From Capitella teleta (Eukaryota; Annelida; Polychaeta; Capitellidae), in contig KB309137.1 of the NCBI GenBank assembly GCA_000328365.1, positions 535,966 through 599,965 of the forward strand: DNA of 64,000 nucleotides. Reading direction: 5' to 3'. How positions within the stretch are numbered: position 1 is the first letter of the stretch; each line of letters begins with the position of its first letter. This document shows positions 27,501 through 38,700 of this stretch, piece after piece. The notes beneath the pieces are model-generated. The model saw only the letters and a list, made by a program, of their open reading frames with translations. It made no database searches and was not told where the DNA came from. The translations under genes were made by a program, and so were the position numbers.

Positions 27501-30500
27501 AATTAAGACCGGAAAAATCACCATTCGTTCAGCCTCCTTGAAGAAAGCGATCATATCACGAACGGCCATGCCAAACTGAGAGTACCTCTGGCACTTTGGA
27601 CGCACCCACGATGGCAACTGGTTGATCGCTCGTTGATCTGCAAATCTAGCAGACAAAATGTGAATAAAGTGGTAAAAAAAAAAACCTCCCAAACCTTCGG
27701 TCGCAGAGAATGATGGCGCCAAAGTCATCCTTGTGCCGAATGACCCGACCAATAGCCTGATTGACTGCTCGTGTAGCCTGCTGGCCGTACCATTCTTGAC
27801 CAGTCAGACCCTAATATTTACGAGTGTGAAAAGGTCAACAAGTGCATTACATCAATACCTTTCCTCCAGCTCTGCGTGTCTCATCGAGGAATTTCATCTT
27901 CAGCATAACTTTGGGGTCCATCCGAGGAGGGTAAGGTAACCCCGTGATCACGACCGCTCGCCCATTGCGATCGGCAAAATCGAGTCCCTCACTAACCTGG
28001 AGCAACTGTATGAGTCAGAGAAAGACACGCCTCAGGGCCCACCTTGCCACGACACACGGCAGCAAATGTAGCTCCGTTACAAGTGTCGTCATTGATTTTA
28101 TCGTAATATGCGGCCATTGTGGTGTTAAACTCATGCTTGTTTCTTGGTTCCACATAAACCGACTTCATCTGATCCATGCGTGACCACAGCGTCCCACTCT
28201 GTAATGCTAAACTGCGTAACCACAGAAACAGCATCATGATGAAACCCACTCACCCGCCAATTGGTGACGCACTGATCCATAACGGGATACGAGGGGAAGA
28301 AGAGTAGAAGTCCGTGGGGAACAATGCGGGAGAAATTGACTGCAGGCGAATGAAACGAAGAGTACTACAGAGTGATCACCAACCAACTGCATTGCCCAGG
28401 GATTTCTGGTAAGATTCCTTGAATCTGGTGTTGTAGTCTGAGCAGAGAGGCTCGTTATCAGGGCCTTTGGACAGGGTCCCGACCCACACCTGTTTGGGGT
28501 CAATGACGTGAGGGTTCTCCAACTCAATTTGGAAATCACTGCGCGTGAGAGAATGAGATATAAACGAAATGATCCCAAAGCAGTTGGCTCACATTCCCAT
28601 TTCACTCTTGAAGGAGGATATCGGGGAGAGCGTTCCACTTGTTAGAATGATACTTTTCACGCCCCTTGAGATCAAATCCAGCATAGTATGACTAGGGCTG
28701 AAGCACCAGTAACTCAGGGTGCGTCCTGTGATGTCATTACATTTGATAAGCAACAAGAAGCTCAAGAGAATTGTTCACCTGTTTTGGCGGAAGTAGGAGC
28801 AGCTCCCCAACCAGAACTTTTGCTTTTGAAATTATCAGTGGGCGTTTGTCGGATGTGTACCCTGTAGGACTGTGCTGCCATCTGCTGGTGGTTTATTAAG
28901 TTAGTTCGGTCACTGGCAGGCTCTTTACTGAAGACAATCTGCAGAGATCAAATTGTTATAAAATCAACTCAGGTAGAAAAAAAAAAAAAGGTGAACCACC
29001 TTGATCATATCAGCAAATTTTGAGATGGCATTTCCTCGTGAATTAAATGCAGTTGAACTGGAACCTGCAAGAGTCAGGATCATAAAAAAGAGGATAAGAG
29101 TAACTTTTGTGACAAACCTTCGTTAGATAGACACTGAACCAACTTATCCAATAATTCCAACACTTGTGTTTTGGTCTCAAAAGTAATGAGCGTCTTGGCC
29201 AGTAAATCAAAGATATAACTACACGAGAAAAGATCACGAAATGAGGAAACAACACTTGGTGGAGAACTGGAGGTGAGACCAAACCTGCCAGGTTTTGTGA
29301 TGCCTTCTTTGGGATTCGGCAATGGTACCTCATCGATAGCCGATTCTAAATTCATCAACATCACTAGAAGAGATTAAAAAGAGTCACATAATCTAGTAAA
29401 TGAATGAATAAATAGTAAATGAATGAATAAACATATACAAATACATGCAACTCTAGCGCCCCTAAGATCCAAATGCAAATGAAATGGCAAACTCTCTAGG
29501 ATATATTTAGTCCTTTATGAATTCTTTGGTCAGCCAGAACCAAATCCGAGCACTTATAACAACATCAACTCTAAAATAGACCAAAACATTAATAGCACAA
29601 AACCTACTTTTCACTTTGAGCACATCTTGCAGCTCCAAGTCAACTCCTCCTTGTTCGGAATTTGTTCCAAAATCAGCGGAGAGGACTTCATCCGAACAGA
29701 GCTCCTGCAACCGGCCAGCCACAGAATCCACTTCACGCATGGCGCTAGCAATGTCAGTGGAAGTGAAATCAAACGAAGCACTATCTTCACACATTTTCTC
29801 CTGTTACATGAAAACATATGAATTATCAAACAAAACTGCAAATAACACTGACTAAATTGTGAGCTTCATCAAATATAACAATGTTGCCTTGTAGTTCAAC
29901 TCCATGTGCTTTTCTTGACTGAAATGGATTGCAATTAATTAAAATATTTCAAGTTGAAATTCCCACTTTAGGATCAAGAAGGTAATTGTACGGCAGGAAA
30001 ATAATATCAGCATCATTTTTCAATTCTCGAGCCACATAATATGGACAACAGCTGATAAGAAACCAAGTGGGTCAGTGAGCAAAAGAACAAAAAAAAAAAG
30101 AGAAGCACAGACTTCATTTTTTTCCCCTGAACCACCAGATCTTCAATGTCCATCAACTGATTTGTGAAGTTGTGCTTGGCATCTGCAGAAAATTCAGCTT
30201 TACTCAGGCAAAATTATGAGATCCCACTCACTGTCCATATTGTTGTAGAAATGACAGGTACGTGAAGTCACCTTGGATCGACACATATGGACCTGAACAC
30301 AATATATATAGAGGAAAATAACACGAGAGAAGTCAGAAACAAATGATCTACCTTAACAGTGTTACTTTCTTCTTTCATCACTTGAGGGTGAATGCACATT
30401 TGCTCACGTGAACCAAGTACACTGACTTTGAAACTGGAAGAAAGTGAGCCACAAGATATATTTCAAGGACACTCACTCACTGGCTGTACGCTGATCTCTT

Positions 30501-30990
30501 CAGTTCCTGAATAACCTGAGTGAGCTGTGAATGCGTTCGTGATGCGTAGATAATCTTTGGGGGAGCTAAGAGAACTGATTCAAGTGAAATTCCATGAAGC
30601 CAATACCCACCAAGCTCTCCGTTCCAAACACCAGCCGCCTCATTCAACTTCCCGGCCAAATCTTGCTTCCCGACATTCAAGCTGCCCTCTCCTCCATCGT
30701 CAGCATTCGCCTGTGCAATATTCCAACGCTGCGAGGTGATCTGCGCTCGCTTAGTCTCAAGCCATGCGAGACTGGAGCAGAGCAGGCAGAGGGTTTTACC
30801 CGTGCCTGTAGGGCTTTCAAGGATGGCGTTCTGGCCCTGGGTGTAAGTTCAATGATAAGGAATCATCAGATGGAGTTCTATAACAAACCGTCTTCAGACA
30901 TGAGACCACGCTGCTCATGTAATCCACTTGGCAGGGGTAGGGGTCAAAGGGGAAATTCACACTCACCCCGGACGCCTCAACCAAGGGCAT
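24555..30990 (-). CDS. RTEL1: RTEL1, regulator of telomere elongation helicase
   Basis: An XPD-family Fe-S 5'-3' DNA helicase that dismantles T-loops, D-loops and G-quadruplexes. The chain of many short exons starts at ATG 30988-30990 ([20 protein letters not shown], matching MPKIVLNGVTVDFPF of human). Motif I is [11 protein letters not shown], then [20 protein letters not shown] (motif Ia), Fe-S cysteines around [15 protein letters not shown] and [10 protein letters not shown], and the Walker B box VIFDEAHN (about 29848-29900). The C-terminal helicase domain has YWCFSPSHT-like, GLDF-like and [13 protein letters not shown] segments. After the core there is one harmonin-like domain ([20 protein letters not shown]...[20 protein letters not shown]; human has two) and a terminal C4C4 RING ([21 protein letters not shown]...CPECG) in exons 24729-24826 and 24555-24672. 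The last long intron (24827-26147) is 1.3 kb and holds an (ATTC/ATTT)n run at about 25970-26005. The PIP box of human RTEL1 was not found. Confidence 0.95.
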
Positions 30991-32185
30991 TGTGCTCAAA
31001 CGCTGGCTCAGTGGCTAAGTGGCAAATTGATGCAATCTGAAAACACAATTGACGCCAAATTTATCAATTAGTCTCTTATTTTTGTGAATTGTGAATTTCC
31101 CTGATTTGATCGAAGATTCATAATAGCAAAGGATTTACGGACCTATTAAAGCAGAAAATGCCTGTGTCATTGTGTGGAACTCAATTTCATCTGCTCTGCA
31201 AACCGGCACACAAATTGAGTCTACAGGAGTACAGGGTAATTGCACAACTTTCGCGGCTGCCAGCCTTTTTCTTAGTAAAAGTAGGACGTTGGTGTTAAAG
31301 GGAGGGAGAACTGGTTAAAAATTGACTTTGAGTCGTTATTTGATGCACCATAAATGATTCCTATGCCTGGCCCACACAAGGAATATCATCGCTAACGATT
31401 TCGCGGGCGATATATTGCTAACTAGGCGTGACGTCAGCAGCTGTGATGAAACACCGAGTTCCCCATCTGTTACAATGGGCCTCGTCATATCAGCGTGTCC
31501 TGCGACTAAACCCTTGGATATTTTTTTTTTTTCTTTTCGGAAATAGATAGAATAATCATTTTGCCACCAGTCAGGCGCGAAAAAAAAATATTTTTCGCTA
31601 TTTTTCTTATTTTAACAAGCGATTTTCTAGTACACCTACCATGTTTCTCATCCTGAAACAGTAAAAAGGTCAGCCAGAGTGCACCACGCATGCGCTTTCG
31701 TTTCGTAAACAACAAAGATGTCCTTTTATGGCGAAGATGCTCTGCTCTGATTGGCTGAAATCGATAGCTTCACGAGGGGAACGGAACCAATCAGCCATCA
31801 GCCAAACCAAGCCATCAGCTGACGTTTGCCTCCTATACTTCGCAATGGAAGCCATTCTCCCATAGGCGCAATGCTAACCCCGATATTCGGAATGCATTAT
31901 TTCCTTACGCTTGCATCCAGGCATGGTGTTTTTGGCACGGAATGCTATCAATTGGTGCTATGAGTCAATAGAACATCACTTAAAATTTAGTTCCCCATCC
32001 CTTTAAGCAGTAAATCTAAAACCCGGATCAGTTGTTGTGGACGCTGTTATATTTGGGGGATTATCTGCGTGAGAATCGTAAGGTAACGTGGAAGCCTAAA
32101 ATTTTAATTAGTGTGGGCCTGACACGGTAGGGCTGATCCAGGGGCGATCGAGATCAGCCATAGAATAGAGCTACGACAAACCCTG
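30991..32185. other. RTEL1 upstream region
   Basis: Non-coding. Contains a CRE-like TGACGTCA at about 31429-31436 and a poly(T) run at 31521-31532. GGCCCACAC near 31370 and GTGTGGGCC near 32113 look like the ends of a worn TIR element, but no target duplication is visible. Confidence 0.35.
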
Positions 32186-33214
32186 CTTGTAATTAGGGCT
32201 GGGCGGATATTGCTTCAACACGGATACACGGATAACGGATATCCGTGTTACTAATATCCGACGGATACGGATATTTATGCCAAAACACGGGAGCATGCAC
32301 CTGCAGCGTAATGCCCCAGCGTCTGGCACACGCTGTGAGCGGGAAAGCCACGCTCTGTCTGCAGCAATTGAAGACAAGCTACTGCTGTCATCCTTCTTGT
32401 ACATTTCTTTTATCAGAAAGTTCAAAATAAGTTTCAAGAGGCATCGCACATGCAGACAGCTCGCTTGCCTGTCGATTTCACAGTGGTGAATTCCTTATCA
32501 GCGCAAGCTATTTCAAGTATTTTTCCCCAACTTCACGAGTTGCAGATTATAAGCCCAAGACGGAACGACAGTAACGTGCACTTTGTGCTACAGTGTACAC
32601 TGTACACTTTCAATAAACATGATTCGGAAATGTACAAACTTAGTAACTTCATGAGGCGCAAGTCAGTTCATAGCAATTATTGTTCTATAGAAAGTTTGAA
32701 ATAATTCAAGTCGCTAGATCGCCAAGTCGGGGGCCTAGCTACATGTACTAGTGATTATAGAAATGGTTTCTTATATGATGTTTTAGCACTCTTAATTGAA
32801 TCAATTATTATTAGTCTATATTAACATTAACCATTTCAACATGGTTCAAGGTCGAGAAAGTGATGAAATTCAGTGCTGTTTGTGGTTCACACGAAAACTG
32901 CTATAGACAAAAGCAAAATAAAATTGAAAAATAAGCACTAAAGGAGATAGGAGGAGGGCATAGAATTGTGTTTATTTAAAACAAATCAGAATTAGCGCAT
33001 TGTTGACATCGTGTTATCTTGTAATTGACATCGCTCAGCTTCAGTGAGCAGCGTTTGTGTGCGGAATGGCTGTGCGCTACGCTCACTGTACGCTCAAAAC
33101 AAACACTTAAAATTTACACTATCCGTGTTCAACTATCCGTGTTGAAACACGGATAGTACTGAACACCCCCAATATCCGTGCTGTCACGGATATCCGCCCA
33201 GCCCTACTTGTAAT
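32186..33214. mobile_element. hAT-type element (1013 bp) with perfect 8-bp TSD
   Basis: The element runs 32194-33206 with inverted ends TAGGGCTGGGCGGATAT (17 bp, perfect), flanked by identical CTTGTAAT at 32186-32193 and 33207-33214. Inside both ends the motif CACGGATA/TATCCGTG is repeated several times (left at about 32218-32275, right at about 33119-33192), like hAT subterminal transposase sites. The interior has short frames with no transposase domain that I can recognise, so it is probably non-autonomous. Confidence 0.9.
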
Positions 33215-33421
33215 CAAAAGTTAGCTCCCTCATGCAGGGAAAGATAAAGAGATTTGCAAGCAGATCGTACCACCGATGACGCGCTCGCAAAACGGCAACT
33301 CCTCCGCGATAATGTTTGGAGCGCCTTTTACACACTTTTCACTACAAAAACTTTTTTTCACTAGTAACATTTATTTGTATTGTTGTGCAGATCATTATGA
33401 TGCTTAGCATGTATCATGGTA

Positions 33422-33626
33422 AAGCTTAATCTCGTTCCAAGACTCCTATTCTTATAAGGATAATCATCCCTTCAGATTATGGCTATATCAAAGTATATCA
33501 TCATCATATAGTATATGGAGTTAGGTAATGCTAGCCCTTTAAGTTCCAAAGTTGTCAGCTGCTTATAGTCTTGTTCCAAGCCTTTATATTGATAATTCCC
33601 CACAGATTATCAATATGGCTACAGAA
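33422..33626. repeat. diverged tandem duplication (about 140-bp period)
   Basis: CTCGTTCCAAGACTCCTATT... at about 33432-33487 and CTTGTTCCAAGCCTTTATATT... at about 33570-33620 are related, both ending AGATTATxxxTATGGCTA. They form an old local duplication into which the TAGC elements later inserted nearby. Confidence 0.5.
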
Positions 33627-33631
33627 TGCAG

Positions 33632-33704
33632 CTATCATGCTAGCTCCCCAAGCCGTAGCGTGTGTGGGAACTGCTCCGCTACCCTTGGGGAGCTACTATC
33701 ATGC
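33632..33704. mobile_element. 55-bp TAGC-ended micro-element with 9-bp TSD
   Basis: The element runs 33641-33695: inverted ends TAGCTCCCCAAG (perfect 12 bp, then GTAGCG repeated on each side with one base offset), flanked by identical CTATCATGC at 33632-33640 and 33696-33704. It has the same TAGC...GCTA ends and 9-bp duplication as the RPL4 intron element, but otherwise different sequence. At 55 bp it is extremely short for a transposed unit. Confidence 0.7.
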
Positions 33705-33753
33705 TATGTCCCACAGGGGCCCGAGGGGTCTTACCAGTAAGTGAGCAGATATG

Positions 33754-33831
33754 GACCAAACTTAGCACAAATTCTCGGGCGAGGTCTGTAGACCCATTGG
33801 GCTCGCTGTAGTATGTCAGCTAGACCAAACT
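33754..33831. mobile_element. 60-bp derivative of the RPL4-intron TAGC transposon, with own 9-bp TSD
   Basis: The element runs 33763-33822: its left 28 bases match the left end of the 856-bp element with one change, and its right 31-32 bases match the right end exactly; everything between is missing. It is flanked by identical GACCAAACT at 33754-33762 and 33823-33831. The breakpoint lies between GTCTGTA and GACCC, inside the loops of the terminal hairpins. Confidence 0.85.
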
Positions 33832-35770
33832 CAATGCAGTGAATGCCTACTGTCTATACATGTAATATATACTCATAATACTGTCTAGAAGGCTGCATAG
33901 GCATTTCGTGTAACCAGAGCCCACTGGACTGGTAAGACTTCCGGACCCTGTGCACTGGTAAGACTTACGAGTTACTCACTTACTTAGAGTTAGAGTTAGA
34001 CTGAGAGTGAGACTCCCTCAGAGTCCCTGTGCTCAGAACACAAGGCTTTAAACATGTACTGGGGAAATGACAAGGAGCAATCGTGATAAGCATCATAGAT
34101 ATAACAACAGATGAGCACCTCTTGCAGACATTTGAAACATTGGTGACATCAAATTCGTGTATTTTGCTTTTCTTGACTGGTTAGCAAAAGTTCAACAAGG
34201 CCGCCATTCTCACGAGGGATCCTTCATTGCTTAAAAAGTTCAACTCTCATAACGTTCATTCTTCTCTTTACATTATGAAACCCATTGTGTAACACTCAGT
34301 TGCCAGTTGGCCGCTCCGACCGAACTGGACTGGTGCTGTGGCGTCGTCTGCTCGTTAGACAATGTTATGAAACCAGGTTTATGGGAAATTGGTGAACAAT
34401 TCTGAACATACAATCATATGGATATACTTTTGCTATCAATGTACATGCATTTACTAGTTTGTACAAACTGTACAGTGTACACGCATACTACCTTTAATTT
34501 GTTCTGAATTATAGAATATTGTTTATACGTGTACAATTGTACATAATAAACAAAGTTTTAGAGATAAGAGATAGGGAACCCAATTACATAATTAGGTATA
34601 TCCGTTTAAATATTGGTATCGCGAAAGCATGACCTACATGTAATGCAATACAGTACACACCTAATTATATGAAAATAAGAAAACACATGGCCGAGTATTT
34701 ATTTATTAATTCACAGTAACATGCATAAAGACAATATTCAGAGTCCCAAAACAAATAAACAAAAAAGCACATATTGAGATTCACATAAGAAATGTTCATA
34801 ATTAACGCATCAATTAACGTTGAACTCGTTTCATGGGCGATTTAACTTTTAAATAATTCATAATTCTAGATGCAATTCAACAGTTATTTCTGAATTTCCA
34901 AGTTTATCTTAATAAATTAGTTTAAAACTTGAGATAATTTTTTTAAAGAAGAAAAAAAACACAGCTATAGAATGTGCCAACATAGTCTGGAATGGAGAAA
35001 AGTATTGCACATCCATAAGAATAAATGATATTGAAAAAAAAAAAACCTCAATCAAGAGGTCATAAAATGAAACGAATTCAGGGATGCATGTGCACAGAAA
35101 ATGAGGAAGACCAAACATGAAAGTCAGTTTCCACTAGAAATATTGACTTAGAAAAAACAAAAATAACAAAAACATAAGCAGACATTCTTTGGGATTGAAC
35201 ACAGCGACATAATTAATTATACTGATTGGATTTGCACCGAAAATGAATCCTTTATTCTGAAAACAGAAAAACTAATTCACTCCGGCAAGAGAAGGAACAA
35301 AATAATTATTCCGAATAAATAAGACGAATTGGTAATAATTAAGAAAAATTTAAGAAATTGTTGACACAGAGTTCATAAACCATCACCAAATGAACAACAT
35401 TTAGGCAGATATATTTTGACTAGATATGTGCAGCAAATAGATATTTCGACTAGTAAATTCTCATTATGGCATTATGTAATATAGGTCCAAAATATTTCAT
35501 GACTAGATTCATATGAGAGCAAATCTGAGCTCAATAAATACAAAAAAACAAAATAAAATCAAAATAAGTAAACTAATTTCTCAACGTAAATCGAATACAA
35601 GTTGGAATTGTTCTGGGCAAAAATCTGCATTAGATAAGGTTGAACAGAGAAATGCATAGCAAATAATGTATTTGCGGTTTAACAGAATAAATCATCTTTT
35701 GAGCAATATAAAAAAAATATCAATGAGCATAAACTTTGATGAAGCAATAATTGCAGAGAATTTTTTTTTT
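33832..35770. other. AT-rich intergenic, MYT1 3' flank
   Basis: No gene seen. A short doubled unit (CACTGG...ACTGGTAAGACTT) lies at about 33927-33970. The last part is presumably the MYT1 3' UTR on the minus strand, with poly(T) at 35760-35772 abutting the stop codon. Confidence 0.4.
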
Positions 35771-38700
35771 TTAGAACTGAATGCCGGCCACTGCCTGCTT
35801 GAGGACCGCAAGCACATTCGGTTCTTGCCCATCCTGTTCACCAGTGAACAAACCTTGCAACTGCACTAAATAATCATCCAGGTTTTCTTCATTAAGTTCA
35901 GCTGGTTTGTTGGGCAAGTGAGGCGTTCCTTGCAAGCAGCGGATCAGAGACGTTCGCATGTTAGATAACTGCTGCAAGAGACTTGACGTTTTCTCTTCCA
36001 GCGAGCGGTTGTCTTGCGCATGTTGCTGAATACGACTCTCCATGCCAAAGATCTCCTGTTTCAGCTGAACCATCTCACTCTCCATCTGCGCATTGGATTC
36101 CTCCAGCGCCCCAATCTCTTCATCCAAACTCTTCATTTCTTCATCGTTTTCTAACCCTGCTTCTGCACGTGCTTGTATCGCCTGGATTTCCTCCGGACTC
36201 AAGCGAGCTCTCTTCATAGCTGCCGCAGCATGAGGACATCCCGCCATGTTGCGGTGTGTAACTGATGTGCCATTCAGATGTCCTGAGCCATCACATCCAG
36301 GGGTCGGGCAGCTTTAAGTTAAATCAATAGAAATAAAAATAGAATAGAAGTCATGAAAGCACACACTCTACCTTTCTAGTTTGAAGCCAAGAGGTCTGTT
36401 GAGGATGGTTGAAGCCGGCTCTTGGGTGCCGTTGGTGAAAGAAGAAGCAGGACGATGAATGCGTCCTCTGTTGGCAATGGGGCAACCAGACGCGCTGCAA
36501 AAATGAGTGAGCAGACAGTTGACACAAAACCGAGACCAGACCTGCGATGGGAGAGGTATTTGCCTGTCACGTGACCAGAGCCATCGCAACCTGGAACTGG
36601 GCATCTGAAAAACAGCGGAATATAGAAATTGCACTAATTCATAATAACTACTCACTTGAGTGGCTCCATACCATTCTCAGCTAATTCTTTGAGCAGTGAC
36701 TTCTTAAGCTTGCTTGCTCTTGGGCAGCCGGATAAGCTCCGATGAGAGGCATAATTACCAGTAATGTGACCGGAGCCATCACAGCCGGGAGTAGGGCACC
36801 TAAAACTCAGACCAAGGCACAGTTGGCACAAAAGCTCAAAGAAGGATAATGCCGCTCACTTTTGGTCACCAGAGGCTCCTGGAATCAGCGACCTGTCGGC
36901 CAGAGGACAACCGGACAGACTCCTGTGTGAAGCATAATTGCCAGAGATGTGCCCTGACCCATCACAGCCCGGCGTGGGGCAAATAGAAGGCTCTTTACTT
37001 CCTTTAGGAGAATTTGAGTTGCTGTAGGCAAGAAGACAAGCAACGGATTTGCTTCTGGGGCTCACAGGAGTCACAGGGGTCGTACCACCAGTGGGCGACC
37101 TGCAAAGCATGATATGAAAGCATTCATGCTTCAGGCGTTTACTGACCTTGCTTCATCACCAGGCATATCTGGAGAAGACGCGCCATTCACCTGTTCCACT
37201 GGGGAATGCAGCATGACGCTTCCTAACACAGGGCTTCCAGGTGGCATACTGTCATCATCATCACTGTCAGACGAGGAGTCTTGTTGTGATATGGGACTGC
37301 TGGGTGTGGTCAAGCTCTCATTCATCTCAGCCGGCTCATCCGTTGCCACAGCTGATGGTGAATTGCCAAGCACAGGAGTCTCTCCTAAGACTGGCAATTC
37401 GATGGGCAAGTGATGTAGGGGAGGGGGTGACTGGGTGGATGTGACCAAGGTGGGAGTCCTCATGAAGTTTATAGGGTTCTGACTGTCTAGAGTCTTCTTG
37501 GAGAAATCCATGGGTTCCTGTTGTACATCCCTCGCTCCCTCACCAGATGCAGTCGCCTTCTTCAGGCTCAAATCCAGCGTCATGGTTGAGCTAGCAGGAG
37601 GGCTTTCCTTAATGCTGAGGTTCAGAGGAGCACTGTGAGCATCATAGGGGACCTGTGGCTTGAAGTGCGGCTGTTTGCTCAGAATGTTCGGCCTTTCCGG
37701 CATATGCAGAGGGGTGCCAGGAGATTTGCCTTTGGGTGATCCACTGGAGCCAGGGGATGAGGGAGTCTTCAGCAGACCCAGGCCTGAAGGGTCCACTACC
37801 ACTTGTCCTGGAGGTCTATTGTACTTCTCCAGCTCTTTAGGCAGGTTTGTTCTGGGTGTGGGTTGAGCTATGCACGGGAACTCACCCTGCGGGCCCTCTG
37901 GTAGGTCAAGCTGCTTGGTGACGATCATCGGCCGCAGGACACGGTCCGAGGAGCCTTGTCCAGCTGCAAGCACAGACAATTATCAAAAGAGATTACAAAA
38001 ACATACAGACTTCAATAGATTGAGTACAACATCAACACACTTCAATGATAAAATAAGAAAATAATACATGTAATATAGAAAATATAAACTGAAAATAACA
38101 CAACAACTAACCACAACAGAGGGAGGAAGAGAGCTCTTGGGATCCTCAGAATTTGCAGAATGAACAACACCAGTTCTGCTGAGGAAATGAAAAGGGTCTG
38201 CCACCAAAATGAATGTACGGAAATTGAAAACCTCAACAGCAACAAAAATAATTAAGGAATTAAAATCAATGATGTGACACTCCAGTGATGACGCTATGAA
38301 CACTGAGCTTCTGCTGAGCTGCAACAGTTCACAGAAACAAGCTTTTGCCAAAATATGTGAACAATTAACCCAGAACATATAAAAAGAGTGAAAATTCTCA
38401 AGACCACAAAAAAAAAATACAATAGATAATCACCATATACCACAGAAAGAACACTACCTGCATCAGGAGACTGAGGCATGGGATTGACCAAGGCAGTGGA
38501 CACTTTTTGTTCTTGTGTACACACGTCCTGTGGTGGGGACGGCATCTCGTGTGTCGGCGCAGGAGCAGGTGGGGCCCCAGATGCGCCCTGAGCCTGAGGG
38601 GGGTTGATGGACGTGGTGCTTGTCTTGCGCACTCCCTGTTGAGTCATCTTGCTCATGGCCGCAATAGGACAGCCGGACAAACTGACAACGGATTCAGATT

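Noticed and set aside
31367-32122. GGCCCACAC / GTGTGGGCC pair as ends of a 750-bp transposon
   Set aside because: The similarity fades after about ten bases and no target duplication can be matched.
38280-38330. TGATGA...CTGA pair in a MYT1 intron as a C/D snoRNA
   Set aside because: The boxes are far too close together and on the strand opposite to the host gene.
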